Assembly (NCBI RefSeq): GCF_964340395.1
Contig: NC_135565.1
Coordinates: 15,802,209 to 15,866,208, forward strand
Reading direction: 5' to 3'
DNA: 64,000 nt
From: Glandiceps talaboti
Taxonomy: Eukaryota; Hemichordata; Enteropneusta; Spengelidae
Part shown: in pieces, positions 18,301 to 37,458 of the stretch
Numbering within the stretch: position 1 is the first letter of the stretch
Layout of the letters: every line of letters begins with the position of its first letter
Translations under genes and position numbers: made by a program
Notes under the pieces: model-generated
Database searches by the model: none
Told to the model about the DNA's origin: nothing
What the model saw: the letters and a program-made list of their open reading frames with translations, nothing else

Positions 18301-21300
18301 TGATCGGCAAAACTGTACCCCGAGTACATTAATTTCATCTTTCGTATTTATTTCGTTGAGGATTTCTTACAATCTAGGTATCAGTACAAAAAATAACGAT
18401 ATCTGCGATAAACATTTTGGTTGTACTTTGTGTGCAAAGAATTTGACAATATCATGAAATGATGAATAAGGAATTACTAATGAGATAAAAGCGCTGTTAT
18501 TCTATCCCAGAGACATGACAATACTGTAACTTGGCAAGTCCAACCTGAGGTAGGGAAGACGGTACGTATGTGTCTATGATTGATGTATCTGGGCTATTTT
18601 GTACTATGACCTATTCAACACGTTGACATGATGCATAGGTGAAAATATTCAATAGATACACTCTATCACCTCGGCTGAGAACAGTGCTAAAGATTCTTAC
18701 CTCAAACGCACTGTTTCCTCCGCCCAAAATCAACACTTTCTTGTTTTCGTATTCTTTCACATCTAAAGAGTGTGTTTGGTAATCGTCCACGACATCAGCG
18801 CCCTCTATGTCGGGTACGTGAGGCACTACTGGACCAGTTCCGACGATGAGCACATTGCATGTGAACTTGGTACCGTCCTCGGCTGTCACTGTGAACTTGG
18901 AACGTTTTTCACCCAATTGTGGTTCCCGGTGTATGTTAACAATGTTGGTATTGAGACGGACCTTTAACTTGAACTTGGCAGCGTAGTCTTGCAAATACCT
19001 GGTAATGACATTCACGTGAAATCATTAGAGACGGGCTTATTACAAAGTCGTTATATTTTTTAATTTTATCAATGATAATTATGTTTTTTGAGCATACAAG
19101 TTAGTGAGTACTTACTTGACTAGGAGACCTGCGTCGGGAAAGAGATCGTCTGAGTACTTTGTGAATAACAAGTCGTCATCATCACTGAGAAGGGAATTCC
19201 AGTCGTGGCGTAGATTGTAATCCCTCTCGGGAAAGTAGTTGTGTTTCTTGTTGATTGAAATCAGTGTACGGTGACGGGGATACTCTCGGTAAAACGACCC
19301 AACACAGTCATTACGTTCCAATACGATGTAATCTTTGTTAAATTTCTCCATGAAATAGGCCATCTGAACCCCAGAGGGGCCAGCACCAATGACGATGTAC
19401 TCGAAGTCTAGATGGTAAAGAAAATAATAGTGTGTTAGTGAGAATACAAAGGGTGAAGAATACAGGTTTTACTTGGTTGGTTGATAATACTAATCAGTCT
19501 AAGTTACGGGGTATGATCCCTTTATTCTTAGGCTACGATGTGAGCTTACTGTATAGCCAAGCAAGGACAAGTATCTGTACCTGTAGTACATTATCTGTAC
19601 CTGTACATGTACATGTACCTGTATCTGTATCTGTACCTGTACCTGTATCTGTAGTATATGTATCCGTACCTGTACCTGTATCTGTACCTGTATCTGTAGT
19701 ATATGTATCCGTACCTGTACCTGTACCTGTACCTGTATCTATATACCTGTACCTGTACCTGTACCTGTATCTGTAGTATATGTATCCGTACCTGTACCTG
19801 TATCTGTACCTGTACCTGTACCTGTATCTGTAGTATATGTATCCGTACCTGTACCTGTATCTGTACCTGTACCTGTATCTATACCTGTACCTGTATCTAT
19901 ACATGTACCTGTATCTGTACCTGTACCTGTATCTATACCTGTACCTGTATCTATACCTGTACCTGTATCTGTACCTGTACCTGTATCTATACCTGTACCT
20001 GTACCTGTACCTGTATCTGTACCTGTATCTGTGTCGTAGACGTACACGCACCAATACTGGTTGTCGCGTACGTAGTCAAGGGTCGCGTGTGGGGCAATAC
20101 CATCAAAGCACTAAGGGGCCCTAGTATTGATAGCATTCAGTGCAGTTTTGAAGGCTTGTGTGTTGGGTGCACAGCGAACTTCTTGAAGTAAAGAAGTAAG
20201 AAACAACTTATTTGTTTGTGAGCCAAGTAATAGTACATTTCCCAATGCAAAATAACAGGGTACTGTCGCCCGGAAAGAGGGGGAGATAGACAGGAGTGCG
20301 GCTCAAATTCAAAACAACTACCTATGTCCAAAAAATTATCATATCTTCGGGAAAATAATTTGTTTAAATGGTGTTGTGAACGTATTTGTAAAACGTGAAG
20401 ACATGTTATCGACCCCAAATGGTTAGAGGCCTTTCACGGTTTGGTGAGATGTTGACCGTTTGGGCTGCACATATCCGTATACCTTTCTATGGTAGTGCCC
20501 CCACCACAACCCATCTCCACCCACCCCACTCCCGGCATCGCGAACTCCAAAGAAACTAATCAGATTCAGAACAAAAGAACGTCATTTATGGCGATAAGAC
20601 ACCAGTAATGCGAGAACCTGGCCTTGGAACCCTGTACACGTGGTTTGAATGTCTTTCAAAGCTCACACAACCACCGGTTATCTGAACTCAACGTAATACG
20701 TTTCAATAATGCATTCAGCATGCACTTGTCTTTTAGTCTAGTCCCTATATGGCATCGTTACGATTTACACCTCTACTCATGCATAGTCAAAGTCGTTTGG
20801 GAGGGGGGGGGTAGGGTTTCCGCTAACGTTTGATTATTCGATATCCACACATAGGTAGTACATCGATGTGCCCGATAAAAAAAAATGCGTAATAATATAC
20901 GCACCCAGACTACTTTTCTGCCGCATCATGTGTTTTTTTACTGCTAACCGTGCCACTTCTATCGTAAACTACTGAACCTTAAAGTTTCGACTTCACTTAT
21001 ACAGGTTACTTGTATATGGTGAATGGTAAATAGAAATACAATGCGTACATATAAATTATAATACTATTATAAATGTAATACATTTCAGCAAGGAGGTATA
21101 CAAGCGAATGAGAGGAGACCTCCATGGTACGAGCTTACAAAGTTTGGTGAACAGAAGTTGAACGAACACCTAACCCAAGGACCACTGTATTGCTCCCGGA
21201 TATATGGATACACTAAATTTATATACATGTAGTGGTGTCAGAGGAGGGGGAGCCCTACCACGTCTTAGATGTATAGAACACGTTTCATAATGATAATATA

Positions 21301-21320
21301 CACATACCTGTTTTTTCCAT
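14035..21320 (-). CDS. FOXRED2-like FAD-dependent oxidoreductase, minus copy
   Basis: Exons in reading order: 21320-21308, 19407-19116, 18998-18701, 18189-17847, 17209-16964, 16550-16458, 15962-15836, 15271-15040, 14196-14035, giving 601 aa, all GT-AG. The 13-nt first exon (ATG GAA AAA ACA G) was chosen because it gives [19 protein letters not shown], matching the paralogue. An FAD-binding GAGPSG lies at residues 12-17 and a second Rossmann motif GGGNSAFE starts at 194. In between, [13 protein letters not shown] and LRHDWNSLL are typical of FOXRED2 (ERFAD) relatives. The [13 protein letters not shown] segment is also conserved. Vertebrate FOXRED2 is an ER-lumen flavoprotein with signal peptide and KDEL-type tail. 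Neither is present here, so a cytosolic enzyme is inferred and the substrate is unknown. It is arranged head-to-head with the copy at 26161. Confidence 0.9.
14248..14292 (-). mobile_element. MITE-like element, family 2, fragment D
   Basis: About 45 bp (GTCTTGGACGGTGCCGTAAA followed by a TTTACGACGATG end) matching the end of copy C at 25318-25426. The other half is missing. It lies in the last intron of the FOXRED2-like minus gene. Confidence 0.55.
14694..14843 (+). repeat. (TTG)n then (GT)n microsatellite
   Basis: TTG units (14694-14765), GGT units and about 35 GT units, all inside an intron of the FOXRED2-like minus gene. Confidence 0.97.
14870..14976 (+). mobile_element. MITE-like element, family 2, copy B
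   Basis: About 107 bp starting CATCGTCGCAAACCA and ending near GGTTTGCGAATATATG, with the family core CTTTTACGGCACAGTCC. It sits directly after a GT microsatellite. Confidence 0.68.
15281..15345 (+). repeat. (AAC)n microsatellite
   Basis: AAC units immediately upstream, in transcript sense, of the acceptor for the FOXRED2-like exon 15271-15040. Read on the minus strand this is a GTT array, so the pyrimidine tract of that acceptor is unusually G-rich. Confidence 0.95.
19570..20033 (+). repeat. Hexanucleotide array (CTGTAC/CTGTAT) with higher-order structure
   Basis: About 460 bp of alternating CTGTAC and CTGTAT hexamers in intron 1 of the FOXRED2-like minus gene. A longer module containing GTAGTATATGTATCCGTACC recurs about four times (near 19650, 19698, 19770, 19830). 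Both strands stay open in all frames (YRYRYR, TGTGTD, YLYLYL), which reflects the period and is not evidence of coding. Confidence 0.95.
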
Positions 21321-24300
21321 CGTGGTTGATGTATAAGTTAGCTGAGAACGGGATGACTGTGTACAGGTGCTTTGAAAGTATCGAACTCCAGACGACCGTA
21401 GTACTGTGCAAAATCAGAAATACACGGACAGAAAAACCTTTTGGTGACGATGGAAAAAGGTCAAATCTACATAACAGTCACCCTCGCTTAACCAATCAAA
21501 TAACACGATCCATATCACATGTTCTGAGTTATGTAAGACTAGCGAGCTGTCAATCAAAAATTTGACAGGTTTTGACGAGTAAGCTCTTTAATAGCTTATG
21601 TGTTATCTCAGCGTATACTTTTGTTCGTTAGCTTAGTAGATTCGTGGTGATAGTGATAACTTGTGCAACGGGACTACTAGACATTGACCTCGGAACTCTT
21701 CAACACAGAGAAGATCATGACAAGAAAACTAATCACTGTATTACTGTAAATTGAAACTACCGTTTCACTCACAACTTTGAAGTTGAATTAAACTACAACA
21801 GAAAATGTGGGTGTTCAAGTCTTGTTGTTGTTTTTTTTGGGGGGAGGGGGTTCTTTTTTGAAGTGGCGTTGTAGTGGGGACCGTATTTCTATAAGTTATA
21901 ATGTACTTGTGTTGCGTAAATTACAGGAGCAAAAATCGTTTTTTTTCTTCTTTCGTAAGTGGCATTTAACAGAAAACTAATCATAAGATTTAAAACAAAT
22001 GTCCCCATAGGTCGTATTTGCATAAACTGTATATAATTTATTAGGAGTGTACTAAAAATAAATCTGTTGTAATCCCGGCTGATAGTGTGTTATCCAAGTA
22101 AACATCAATCGATTTATACAACAGATGGCGTGAGGAGGAGAAGGCGATACATATTGGCAAACTAAAAACAAATTAAAAGACTTGTTTTGTAACTGTGTCC
22201 TGTAAATGAGAAAAGGGTTGTATCATTTATTCTCGCATGTTACGTTTTGTTTTTCACTGCAAACGTTAAGAGTTAGTTATAGTTCATCAGCGGATACCCT
22301 AATTTTTAGCTGATTGGTACTAAAACAAGGTAAGCCGGTGTTCTCGTAAAACGATACACTTCTTTACGGAGAGTCTTACAGATACGGCAAACCAGACAGA
22401 ACTACGAACGCAGTATGCACACTCACTGCACCCGTCATGATTTCACCGTAAGAATTGTTGTACACACAAATTCAAATTACTCTTGTTGATAATATTTCTA
22501 GTGCACACACCTGGATTCGGTGTAAAAATGTTTGGATTAAAATTACCATGCTTTGATTTCATGATTGCATAAACCGATCAACGCAGTTGTCCGCGGTGAT
22601 GGAAATTACATGTATGTTGGAATTGAACCTCTAAAAAGCCTTTTTAGGTCGCACGGTTGAAGGCTAAAATTTATTTTACAATTATCAAAATAGTTGTTAC
22701 TTGAAATCACTTCATAGATTATTATCAATACTATGAATCCAAATAAAGTTGATGTTTAGGGTACCAAAAATTCAAAGAAATACAAGAATTTCTGCCAGAC
22801 CAGTGATTTTCAAGTTGCAATTGCCGGAAATACTCTGTTCAAATTTGTGCATTGTGTTAATTTCATCCAAAATTTTAGAAAAATCCAAACAAACAAACAA
22901 ACAAACAAACAAACAAACACACAAACAAACAAACACGAATTTGCGTCATTAAATTTACTGGGAAGCTCAATTAAATTACTTTACCTCCCCCCCCCCCGCC
23001 CTCACCAATTTACACAAGTTGACATGTACTAAAATGTGACAGTTAAACAGAAAAATATTGGTAACTTATGTTATTTTAAGTTGACCTCGAAAGTGTGCTG
23101 AGCTAAAGAAAAGATCAAAAGAAACAAACACATGCACTTTCTCTGTCAAATGTTTTCCTGTTGCACACACTTGCACCATGCGATGATAGTATATCACCAT
23201 TGCACCTTTGAGTATGTCGCCAGGCCGCATTCCTGTGCTATATTATTCTTTCATATTTGCTTTTTGATATACTCTTGATCCCGAGTGGAATCTCAGACTG
23301 TCTTGTTTGGTGGCCCGAGGTTGAAAATAATAGACCAGGCCATATCATCCGTCATTGTCCAAAGATTACAGCAAATCGAAGTCCACGTGTCCACTAGTGT
23401 AAACGTTACGTGACATCACGGTCAGACACAGGTGTGTCCAGTGTGTCGTGGAATACGGGTTTAATATGCTTTATTGGACGATCGGACAAGGGTACAAAAC
23501 TTTCTTATAAAGTCACCAAACTAAAATAAAATTTGTCTATGAGCTGTGAATTGCATGGTTAATTTTAGCTGTGGTGTTCACTTTGAAATCACGCCATTTT
23601 GCTCTGAGTCTAGACTTGGAGGGAAACAGAATGCATCGTCGGATGAGCATAGTGGATATTCAAGACATTTTATTACTTATTTGAAAAGCGTGTATCTCTT
23701 TTTATAAGAAATGTTGTGATTTCGAGAGAAATAATGCGACTAATATAACTGGCGGTGCAGATGTATAAAATGCTTGGAAACCCGGGCCTTTTTGAAAAAG
23801 ACGATTCACACTGCCATTTGTGTATCGAAAGAGTACAGTGTTCAAATTCCGACTCGAAGATGACAATCTTTCTTTAAATGAAATATCGATGATCAGAGTC
23901 ATTGTTTCTCCCAAAAAATAAAACTTCACAATAGTACATTTAGTTGAGTGTTATCATGCAAGCAGAGTGTGCCTCGGTGACTTTTACAACCACATGTAAA
24001 TGTGACATTTCGTCCATCCGAATTACGTAACATAGCCTTTTCATAACCCAGCCGGGGCCAGTGACCTTTCTTCTCCGAGAAAACAAGGTCGTAGGCCTTT
24101 TCACGGGGAGTCCATAACCTCAGTACCCGTAATAAGTTGTCACTGGCACCAAACGTAGATTATATGGACGATTGCCTGATACTATCGCATTCATTGAAGT
24201 GGTTGATATTTTTTTTTACGATTTCAAGAACTAGATGTCATCAATACTTTTTCTTTGTCGTACAGCTAAAATGATGTTGGTTTGGTGTTTCACACAATGA

Positions 24301-26160
24301 ATATAACATGACATTTTTTTTACACACACTCAGACAACTTTTAAAGTAAAAAGAAACAGTTTCATATGTGCCGTATACAGTGGGGATGTAGAAATAGTCA
24401 AGTTAAAATGTTGATTATCAGTTATATTTGGGGTACACGTAATAGTAGATTCCAGATGTGTGCATTATCTATTTTATGGCATGGTACACTGGCGGTGCTT
24501 TCGTTCGCATACTTTAACATTTGCAAAGACATTTTACAACTACATTTTTTCCAGATTAAAAACACTGAAACTTTATATAAAAGAAATCCATCCAATATTT
24601 GTGGATTTAGAAATAAAAGTGATAAAATATACTCAATTTATGCGACTTACATAAGCCACCAATCTAGTACTGTGTCACCGTCGCAATTTGTGTCACTTTG
24701 GTTATGTACACCTCAAGGTTTCACTTAGAATGGCCTACACGTTGAGGTATGTTAACCATATATTTATGTTACCTCGACAACAACGAAAATGACCCTTCGT
24801 ACGAAATGTTTCGTATAGTTCGTCTGCTATGTCGAGGTCGTTGAACTTTGATATTTACGGGCATTTGCTATAGTTCTTGAAAGTGGGGAGACGTACACTT
24901 CTCGACAACAATTAACAGACAAACAAACATCAACCTGAACTCTAGTACATTTTGAAACACCTCCCCCATCTGTCTATGCTAATGTAACCTTTTTAGCTCT
25001 GTGATGTGATTAGCTAGCATTTACACCGAAGGTGGGATGGCCTTCTTATTTTGTTGTAATCTTTAGGAGTATTGTTGTAGTATTAGCCCCGCCCATTCCC
25101 ATAGTTACATAGATCGATCTATACTTATATGGGTAACCTGACTGAAGTTCCACATTCTCTCCGTTAACTCTCTCCACGTTGAGACCACTAGCTTCTCTAC
25201 AGTAGAGATAACTTCTATTGCCGTTACTCTGTCGTTCAGCTGTGAGAATCGTAAGTACACGACTGCTATCTTTACTATTAAGTAATGCATACATATATCT
25301 GGTTACGTCTTTAAAAACATTCTCGCAAACCAGCGCTGATATTTCCTCAGCGAGGCTGCGAAATAACCTCCTGACGATGTGTCTTGGACGGTGCCGTAAA
25401 AGAGGCTGTGGTTTTTTACGACGATGTAAAAGAAAGACAATCTTGACAAAGGTATAGACACCTTAGTTCAATGAGTGTTCATGAAATGATACCGTGATTT
25501 TATTCCACGATAACCCAGACTCCTGGTCATCTGAGCTGGCAGTGCTTTCAAGGCGAACGAACCGTCATGTCGGACAGGGCCAGGTCAGCTGTGCCATCAC
25601 GTTTATATAGCGCTATGCAACACAAACTGTTAATTCACACACACAAAAAAACCTTTGTGTATGATGTATATTATACTACCTGCTTTGCAACCACTCTTGG
25701 TCACTACGGAGGGGGAGGGTGTGTCGTTCTGATATAGCATGGAAGTATCACCCACTGCACCTCCATGAATGTACCATTGAGGAAAATAGAATCACACTTT
25801 CTTCCTCCATGGACGTAACTGATAGTTCTTAAAATGCACCACTTTATTTTTGCGAAGGACTACATGTGCTTAAATTAATTGTCAAATTGTGTGTTCTCCC
25901 TATTTGAGAACTTATAAAGACGGGTCGAAGTACCACAGACCTCTTTGTGCAACTATAGTGGTGCAAGTGGTCTGAGGATGACGGTACACCTTAGTCCTAG
26001 GTAAATTGAATGTGAAGATGTGAACAATGTAAAATATACTACTAGGATAAAGACGATATGTCGCTGTTATAGACTTTGTGGGGTTATTTTTCACTGTTTG
26101 ATTTATTTTTGTGGTTTTGTCTATAGGTGTGACTTATAATCCAACTACTAGTAATCAAAC
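21321..26160. other. Divergent intergenic region of the FOXRED2-like pair
   Basis: 4.8 kb between the two start codons, expected to hold both promoters. Seen here: an (AAAC)n run (22889-22936), a C-run at about 22987, MITE family 2 copy C (25318-25426) and one copy of the CTATAGTGGT/GTGGTCTGAGG motif (25953). No convincing gene. The longest open frames lack recognisable domains. Confidence 0.6.
25318..25426 (-). mobile_element. MITE-like element, family 2, copy C
   Basis: 109 bp bounded by CATTCTCGCAAACCAG and an end whose reverse complement is CATCGTCGTAAAAAACCACA. This is the most complete inverted-repeat copy. TAAA-type flanks on both sides may be a target duplication, but the ends are ambiguous. 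Confidence 0.72.
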
Positions 26161-32006
<5,846 letters not shown>

Positions 32007-32281
32007 TGCAACAAAACCTCTGAACTTTGACTCCTGACATCATTTTTGCCCATGGATTTTATCACCTGACTTTAAACTTTGACATCGAATTCAGTCATGT
32101 GACCCAGGACTGCCTGAATGTCGGCAGAACAAATATATGGCTGGTGCGTCGGATATGTGCTCTGCTTCGTGTGTGTCCTAATATCACAGTGTACCGTACC
32201 GTAGTACGAGCATCAATTGGAAGTAACAGACAATTTCTGACGATTTATCAAATTTAGGCAGACGACAGATCAGGACATTGT

Positions 32282-32287
32282 AATAAA
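32282..32287 (+). terminator. Poly(A) signal of FOXRED2-like (+)
   Basis: AATAAA, 276 bases after the stop. A second AATAAA at 32608-32613 could be used instead. Confidence 0.5.
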
Positions 32288-32684
32288 TGACTTTCTTGAG
32301 AAAATACAAAATGTTTCATCACTTTTAGCATTTAGAATCTCAGCATTGATCACTATTTACATTTTGAACTCAGGATAATGATCAGTTCACAAAGGCAGAG
32401 TCCTGCGGAACATTATATCGAAAAAACTCGAATCGACAAAATCATAACAATCATAACCGAACATGAAACGATCACGTGACCATCACGTGGTCGAATGTCT
32501 TTTTTTTCTTCTTAGAATGAAAACAATGGATGTGTAGGATGATTGAAACCTAATTTAACTTTAAGAGCAAACACACCTGTGTGTCATTCAAATACGTATT
32601 TCAATAGAATAAAACATCTAATTGTTATAGTATATAGTGTTGTTATTTTTGTGAGTTATGGTTGTTACTGTGAAGTATGATAAA

Positions 32685-32996
32685 TTGAATGAATGAATGA
32701 ATGAATGAATGGATGGATGGATGAATGGATGGCTGGATGGATGAATGAATGGATGGATGAATGAATGAATAGATGGATGGATGGATGGATGAATGAATGG
32801 ATGGATGGATGGATGAATGAATGGATGAATGAATGGATGGATGAATGAATGAATGGATGGATGGATGGATGGATGGCTGGATGGATGAATGAATGGATGG
32901 ATGAATGAATGAATGGATGAATGGATGAATGAATGAATGGATGGATGGATGAATGAATGGATGGATGGATGAATGGATGAATGAATGAATGAATAT
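32685..32996 (+). repeat. (GAAT/GGAT)n array, probable tail of a minus-strand retroelement
   Basis: About 310 bp of GAATG and GGATG tetranucleotides. It abuts sequence at 33000-33070 that, on the minus strand, reads CTGTAAGCTATTTCCTGACT, then CCCCGTTTTTGGGG (a short hairpin), then TAAATAAA and the ATTC array. That order is typical of a LINE/SINE 3' end with a microsatellite tail. Confidence 0.85.
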
Positions 32997-32999
32997 GAT

Positions 33000-33130
33000 C
33001 AGTTTATTTACCCCAAAAACGGGGAGTCAGGAAATAGCTTACAGCTAGTCTGGGCCTGATCCCTCACATATTTATATACATAAATTCACAGCAAGGTACT
33101 CAATATGACTCAAAAAATATAATTTATTAT
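33000..33130 (-). mobile_element. Truncated LINE/SINE 3' end
   Basis: Minus-strand 3' terminal segment with a CCCCG/GGGG hairpin just before a TAAATAAA and a simple-repeat tail. No reverse transcriptase remains. Family not identified. Confidence 0.45.
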
Positions 33131-33550
33131 GTAAACACAATTAAAATTTTTAAAAAATATACAGTTGATCAGTTATACTGCACCAGTAGATGTTGTTTAC
33201 AGGTTTGTTTGAAACGATATAAAGAGTTAACACAATTTATGTTGACATGGATGTTATTCCCCCAAAAAAGAACCAGGAAATTGACCTGGGTTCGATCTGA
33301 GCTGCCATGACATGCATTGGATATAGATTTTGATATCAGCAAACTCGAGTATAATAGTCGTGACTAGTAACTCTAAAATAATTTTCATACAAACTTCGGA
33401 ATGCGGTGATTGTTGGTGGAATGAATGGCCTGTCCCCTCACATATTTATATACAGAAAATTCACAGCAAGGTACTCAATATGACTCAAATATATCATGTA
33501 TTATGTACACATGATTACAATTATAAATATACAGTTGAAAAGTTATATTT
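33055..33550 (+). repeat. Diverged direct repeat, about 110 bp, two copies
   Basis: CCTCACATATTTATATACA, followed by AATTCACAGCAAGGTACTCA, occurs near 33061 and again near 33437. Both continue through ATATGACTCAAA to ATACAGTTGA. The copies lie about 375 bases apart in spacer DNA and suggest a local duplication or nested repeat copies. Confidence 0.75.
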
Positions 33551-33869
33551 ATAAATTAAAAATCCAAAACTAATATAAAACTAGCTTTGCTCATCAACGT
33601 ACATTGTGAAGTAAAAAAACGCAATAGATATCATCGCCACGGTGCAGGAATACAGCAGTTTGAAACTTTTACATCGGTTCAGAATATTGCATTGCACTGT
33701 GTGTTTTGTGTATTTCATTTGTAAGCAACGAGGCTGGCTACCCACACAGACTTTCAGTGTCACAAGTTCCGTTGCTTTGAATACTCGACTCGTATATTCG
33801 ATGACGTCGTTCCTCTACCATGTTGTGTCAAAAAAAGTAATACGTGCCGTGTGCAAAAGTTCTGCTTCG

Positions 33870-33978
33870 AGGTTCATTCATTAGAACAGTTCTGCATTCG
33901 CTGAACGTGAGCACTAACTTTGTGTATAATTTACGAGTTGTTATCAAATCACAACTCCTCCAACGTCGCATTCAACTG
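33870..33978 (+). other. Possible 5' non-coding exon of the CSRP gene
   Basis: The sequence up to 33978 ends with a good donor (caactg then gtaagtga). The coding exon 39195-39353 has an acceptor and 47 bases of leader, so an upstream untranslated exon is required somewhere. This is one candidate. There is no transcript evidence. Confidence 0.2.
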
Positions 33979-36900
33979 GTAAGTGAATGTTAGAATTATG
34001 CTATACAGTATTTAAATTCATGTGATCGTCCAAGGTTGTGTAACCGTCTGAGGTAATCTGTCCGTGAGTCCGTGACCAGGTTGCGTCAGGTACATGTACG
34101 GATTGGAAGGCCAGGGCGACTTAGGGAGAGGGCGTGTCTCTTTTAAAAGATGTGGCCTTGACGTGACTAAAGGGACAACGTCATTAATTACCAAATCATG
34201 TCTGTTCATCTCACGAATGGACGTGTGAGTTCAACCAGCGGCCCATGGTTGTAGCACCACATAGCAACGAGATTAAGTGTTGGGAAACTATCATACGTAC
34301 GCTACGCTGCGCTGTTAACCGTATATTATTACTATTTACCTCCGTGTTCGAATGTTCTAGTGAATGCCCCTTGTTCATGTTATAGGTCGAGCTATATCCA
34401 CATTCCGACCATAGTAGCCCCAGTTAATACCCTTTTATATGTAAACGCGCTGTGATTAACTTGAGCTTTTGCAACAATGATTTGGACTTTGGAAGCAGTT
34501 TATCAAAATTACACGTTAATGAGATGGTATTCAGGGAATGAAAATTACACTCTTAATTGAGGGACGAGGTGATTAATAGTAATTAATATGTCCACAATTT
34601 TGACAACCACTTTATGTGTTTGTTTATACAGAACTTTCTAGAGGAGCTGTGACATTAACAGAGAAAAGGTTGAAGGGATGATCGAATTACAGTCAATTTA
34701 CATTGTAATAACATTATATGGTGTGTTTTATTATTGTTGTCACACCAAATCATTATGGCTTTTCTATGGCAGAGTGACCAGGCCACATGAAATAAAATAT
34801 GTGTTTCCCATATGTTTCACCTTTCAAAATAAGGGTATATTTCAAAGGCTTGAGAACTGTTGACATTTTGTCGTATTACACTGTAATTGACTGATATGCA
34901 AACTATATAATAATTACAAAGTATTTAATAATTATATAAATATGTATTATTTTTGTCTACCTTTTCAATTTTCTTTTTTAAAAATGTCTGAAAGATTTGG
35001 TAAGCAGGTAAGAACTACATTGTCAGTAAGGATAAGGAGTCAACTCGTAAGACCATGGAGGGTTACGGGTCAACAGGGGTTACAGGTAAAAGTAATTTAG
35101 TGTATGGGAGTGGGGTAGCAGATGAAATGTAGGTGGGTGATGGGTGGTGGGTAGGGGGTTAGGGGAGATCAATTGCTAATCATTAAGAAAGGTAGGGAGT
35201 CAACTCATCAAAGATAATTTAGGGGAGGGTTAACAGATGAAACAACGTAGAAAAGTAAAAAATAGGTTGGGGAGGGTTAGAGAAGGTGAGTTGGTAAAAA
35301 GAAGGGTAGTTGGTCAGCTTATAAAAATCAGGTAGGGAAGGGTTTACAGTACAGGTGAAAGGTGTGGGGCATTGGGGATGGGGTCAGAAAGTAATTAGTA
35401 GATGGGTTAGGAGAGGTTGACAGGCACAAATCAGAAGCTCAGTACTCAGAAGTTTAAAAAAAAAAACTAGGTAGGGCTAGGGGATCAGCAGATAAAAAAA
35501 TATTGGGTTGAATTATGGGAAGCTAATTTTTTATTTTATATGGCCTCATATTATAATGAAATGTTTACCTTTTAATTGTAGAGTATAGTCAATATGGTTG
35601 TAAAGCCATCCTACCTTTCCACATAAATATAGTCTGTCTATATCACTGGCACTGTGTTTCTGTTTACACTTGTCAATATCAAGGAGTAGCATAGTCACAG
35701 TCCAGTGACATAGACAATGGAACCCTACTTATAACCTGTCTCCATCACTTGATGTTAGGGAAGCGGAGTCATGGATCCTTTGAGTAGACAGGCTAGATAA
35801 TGAAAGAGTGAAGCAGAGACACGGATCCAATGAGTAAACGGGCGAGCTGACTTATGAACACTTGTTGATGATTACTAACACTTCATGACGGAATGTGTTT
35901 TCCATACAAGACATTCCAGACATAGTTAAATGAAATATATACCATATCAAATTTTATTTGCCTATACATCATTCTGTACAGTATTTATTAGGTGAAGGCT
36001 ACATAGAATCAGATGTATATAACATTATTTTTATGTCTTGTTTATAGCTTAACCCCATATATCAGGACTGCGAGGTAATTTAATATGTAACTGTGTAATT
36101 CCTTCTGTACAAAGCCTTTCCTGTCAAAATTAATTCAACACAAATTCTTGTTTTTGTGTAAATTTTTGTTGTATTTCTACTCGATTTTGGACTTGTATCT
36201 TAGTAATTATCTCTAACAATGACATTATATCAAAAGCTCAATTCAAAAGTGATAAAACTTACAGAAAATATAAATTTTTGGTAAATTTTAGACATGTGGT
36301 ATTAATTTTAGGCATGTGCCACTATTAAAGTTTTCCTTAATGAAATTATATCAAAATCATGGTTTAGAAATAGAAACATTTACAAAAAATCTTGTATTAT
36401 TGTACACTTGTCACATGTGACTTTCCCGCCTAAAATAGGTGAACATATTTCTTGTTTTTCTGTAACTTTTAAATTCTTTCAATTTTATTTTAGTACAGCT
36501 TCATAGAAATAATCACATAAGATAAATACTTATCCAAATTTTCAGGTAAAAATGTTAACAATTACACAAAAAATTACAATTTGGTGTCTACATTTACATG
36601 CCTTTCCTGTCTGGTCTGCATGAGGATGAACACACTGTAAACACATTAAAGGAAAACTGACACTCTTGATTTTAAAAGTACATGTAAAATTTGATAATTG
36701 CAGACGAAGACTGTGAAATATTCAGTTGTCCAGAATAACATAGTATCTTCTGGGGTTTTTAATTTACTTTGGACTGTCCAAATTAATCACAGATTTTTAC
36801 TGTATTCACTATTTACTGAGCACATAGTAATAGTATGCGAGGATACATTAAAGCATGTTTATTTATTCAGTCTGTATAGTATGTGTTAATCATAATGTAA

Positions 36901-37458
36901 GTTGAACTCTATGGCCTTGGCAGGTCTGTATGTCATACCAAAAATAATTTATTATATGTACAAGGCTACAGGACTGCTTGAAAAGAGCACTAATATTAAT
37001 TCATTTAACAATGAAGATATATGCTTATATACAACTTTTTACGTCCATTATTTCTGAAGTAAGATTAGCTTTTTCATCATCACATCTGGCAACATGACAC
37101 CATGCCAGTAATGAATACATCAAGCTTTCTTTATACTGTGTCAGTGCAATGTGTTATTTTGTTCAAATTTGTTAGCATTAATTTGCAGTTCGACATTTTG
37201 TTTTTAGTCTGTACATGCCATCCAGCTGTATTGGGTGGGGTAGTGATTGAGTCGGGGATCAAGGGGTTTGGACTACATGTCTCCCTCCTGTGTTCATCAG
37301 ATATCAACCCCTCATTTATCTGTGGTCTTTGAAGCTCTACAATGTTCAAAATAGCTCAGGCAGTGGCCACGTAGTGGTGCAATGACTAGTACACATGCAC
37401 GTCCTATAATAGTATGTGATGTGTTTTTGGTGGTTTTACCCAGAGATGCATTGCGGCG

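Noticed and set aside
19533-20191. Overlapping ORFs rich in YRYRYR, TGTGTD and CTCTCI
   Set aside because: Produced by the hexanucleotide array in an intron of the FOXRED2-like gene. Every frame is open, so coding is not indicated.
24366-24728. 120-aa ORF in the divergent spacer
   Set aside because: No recognisable domain, AT-rich composition and no splice or poly(A) context. Consistent with chance.
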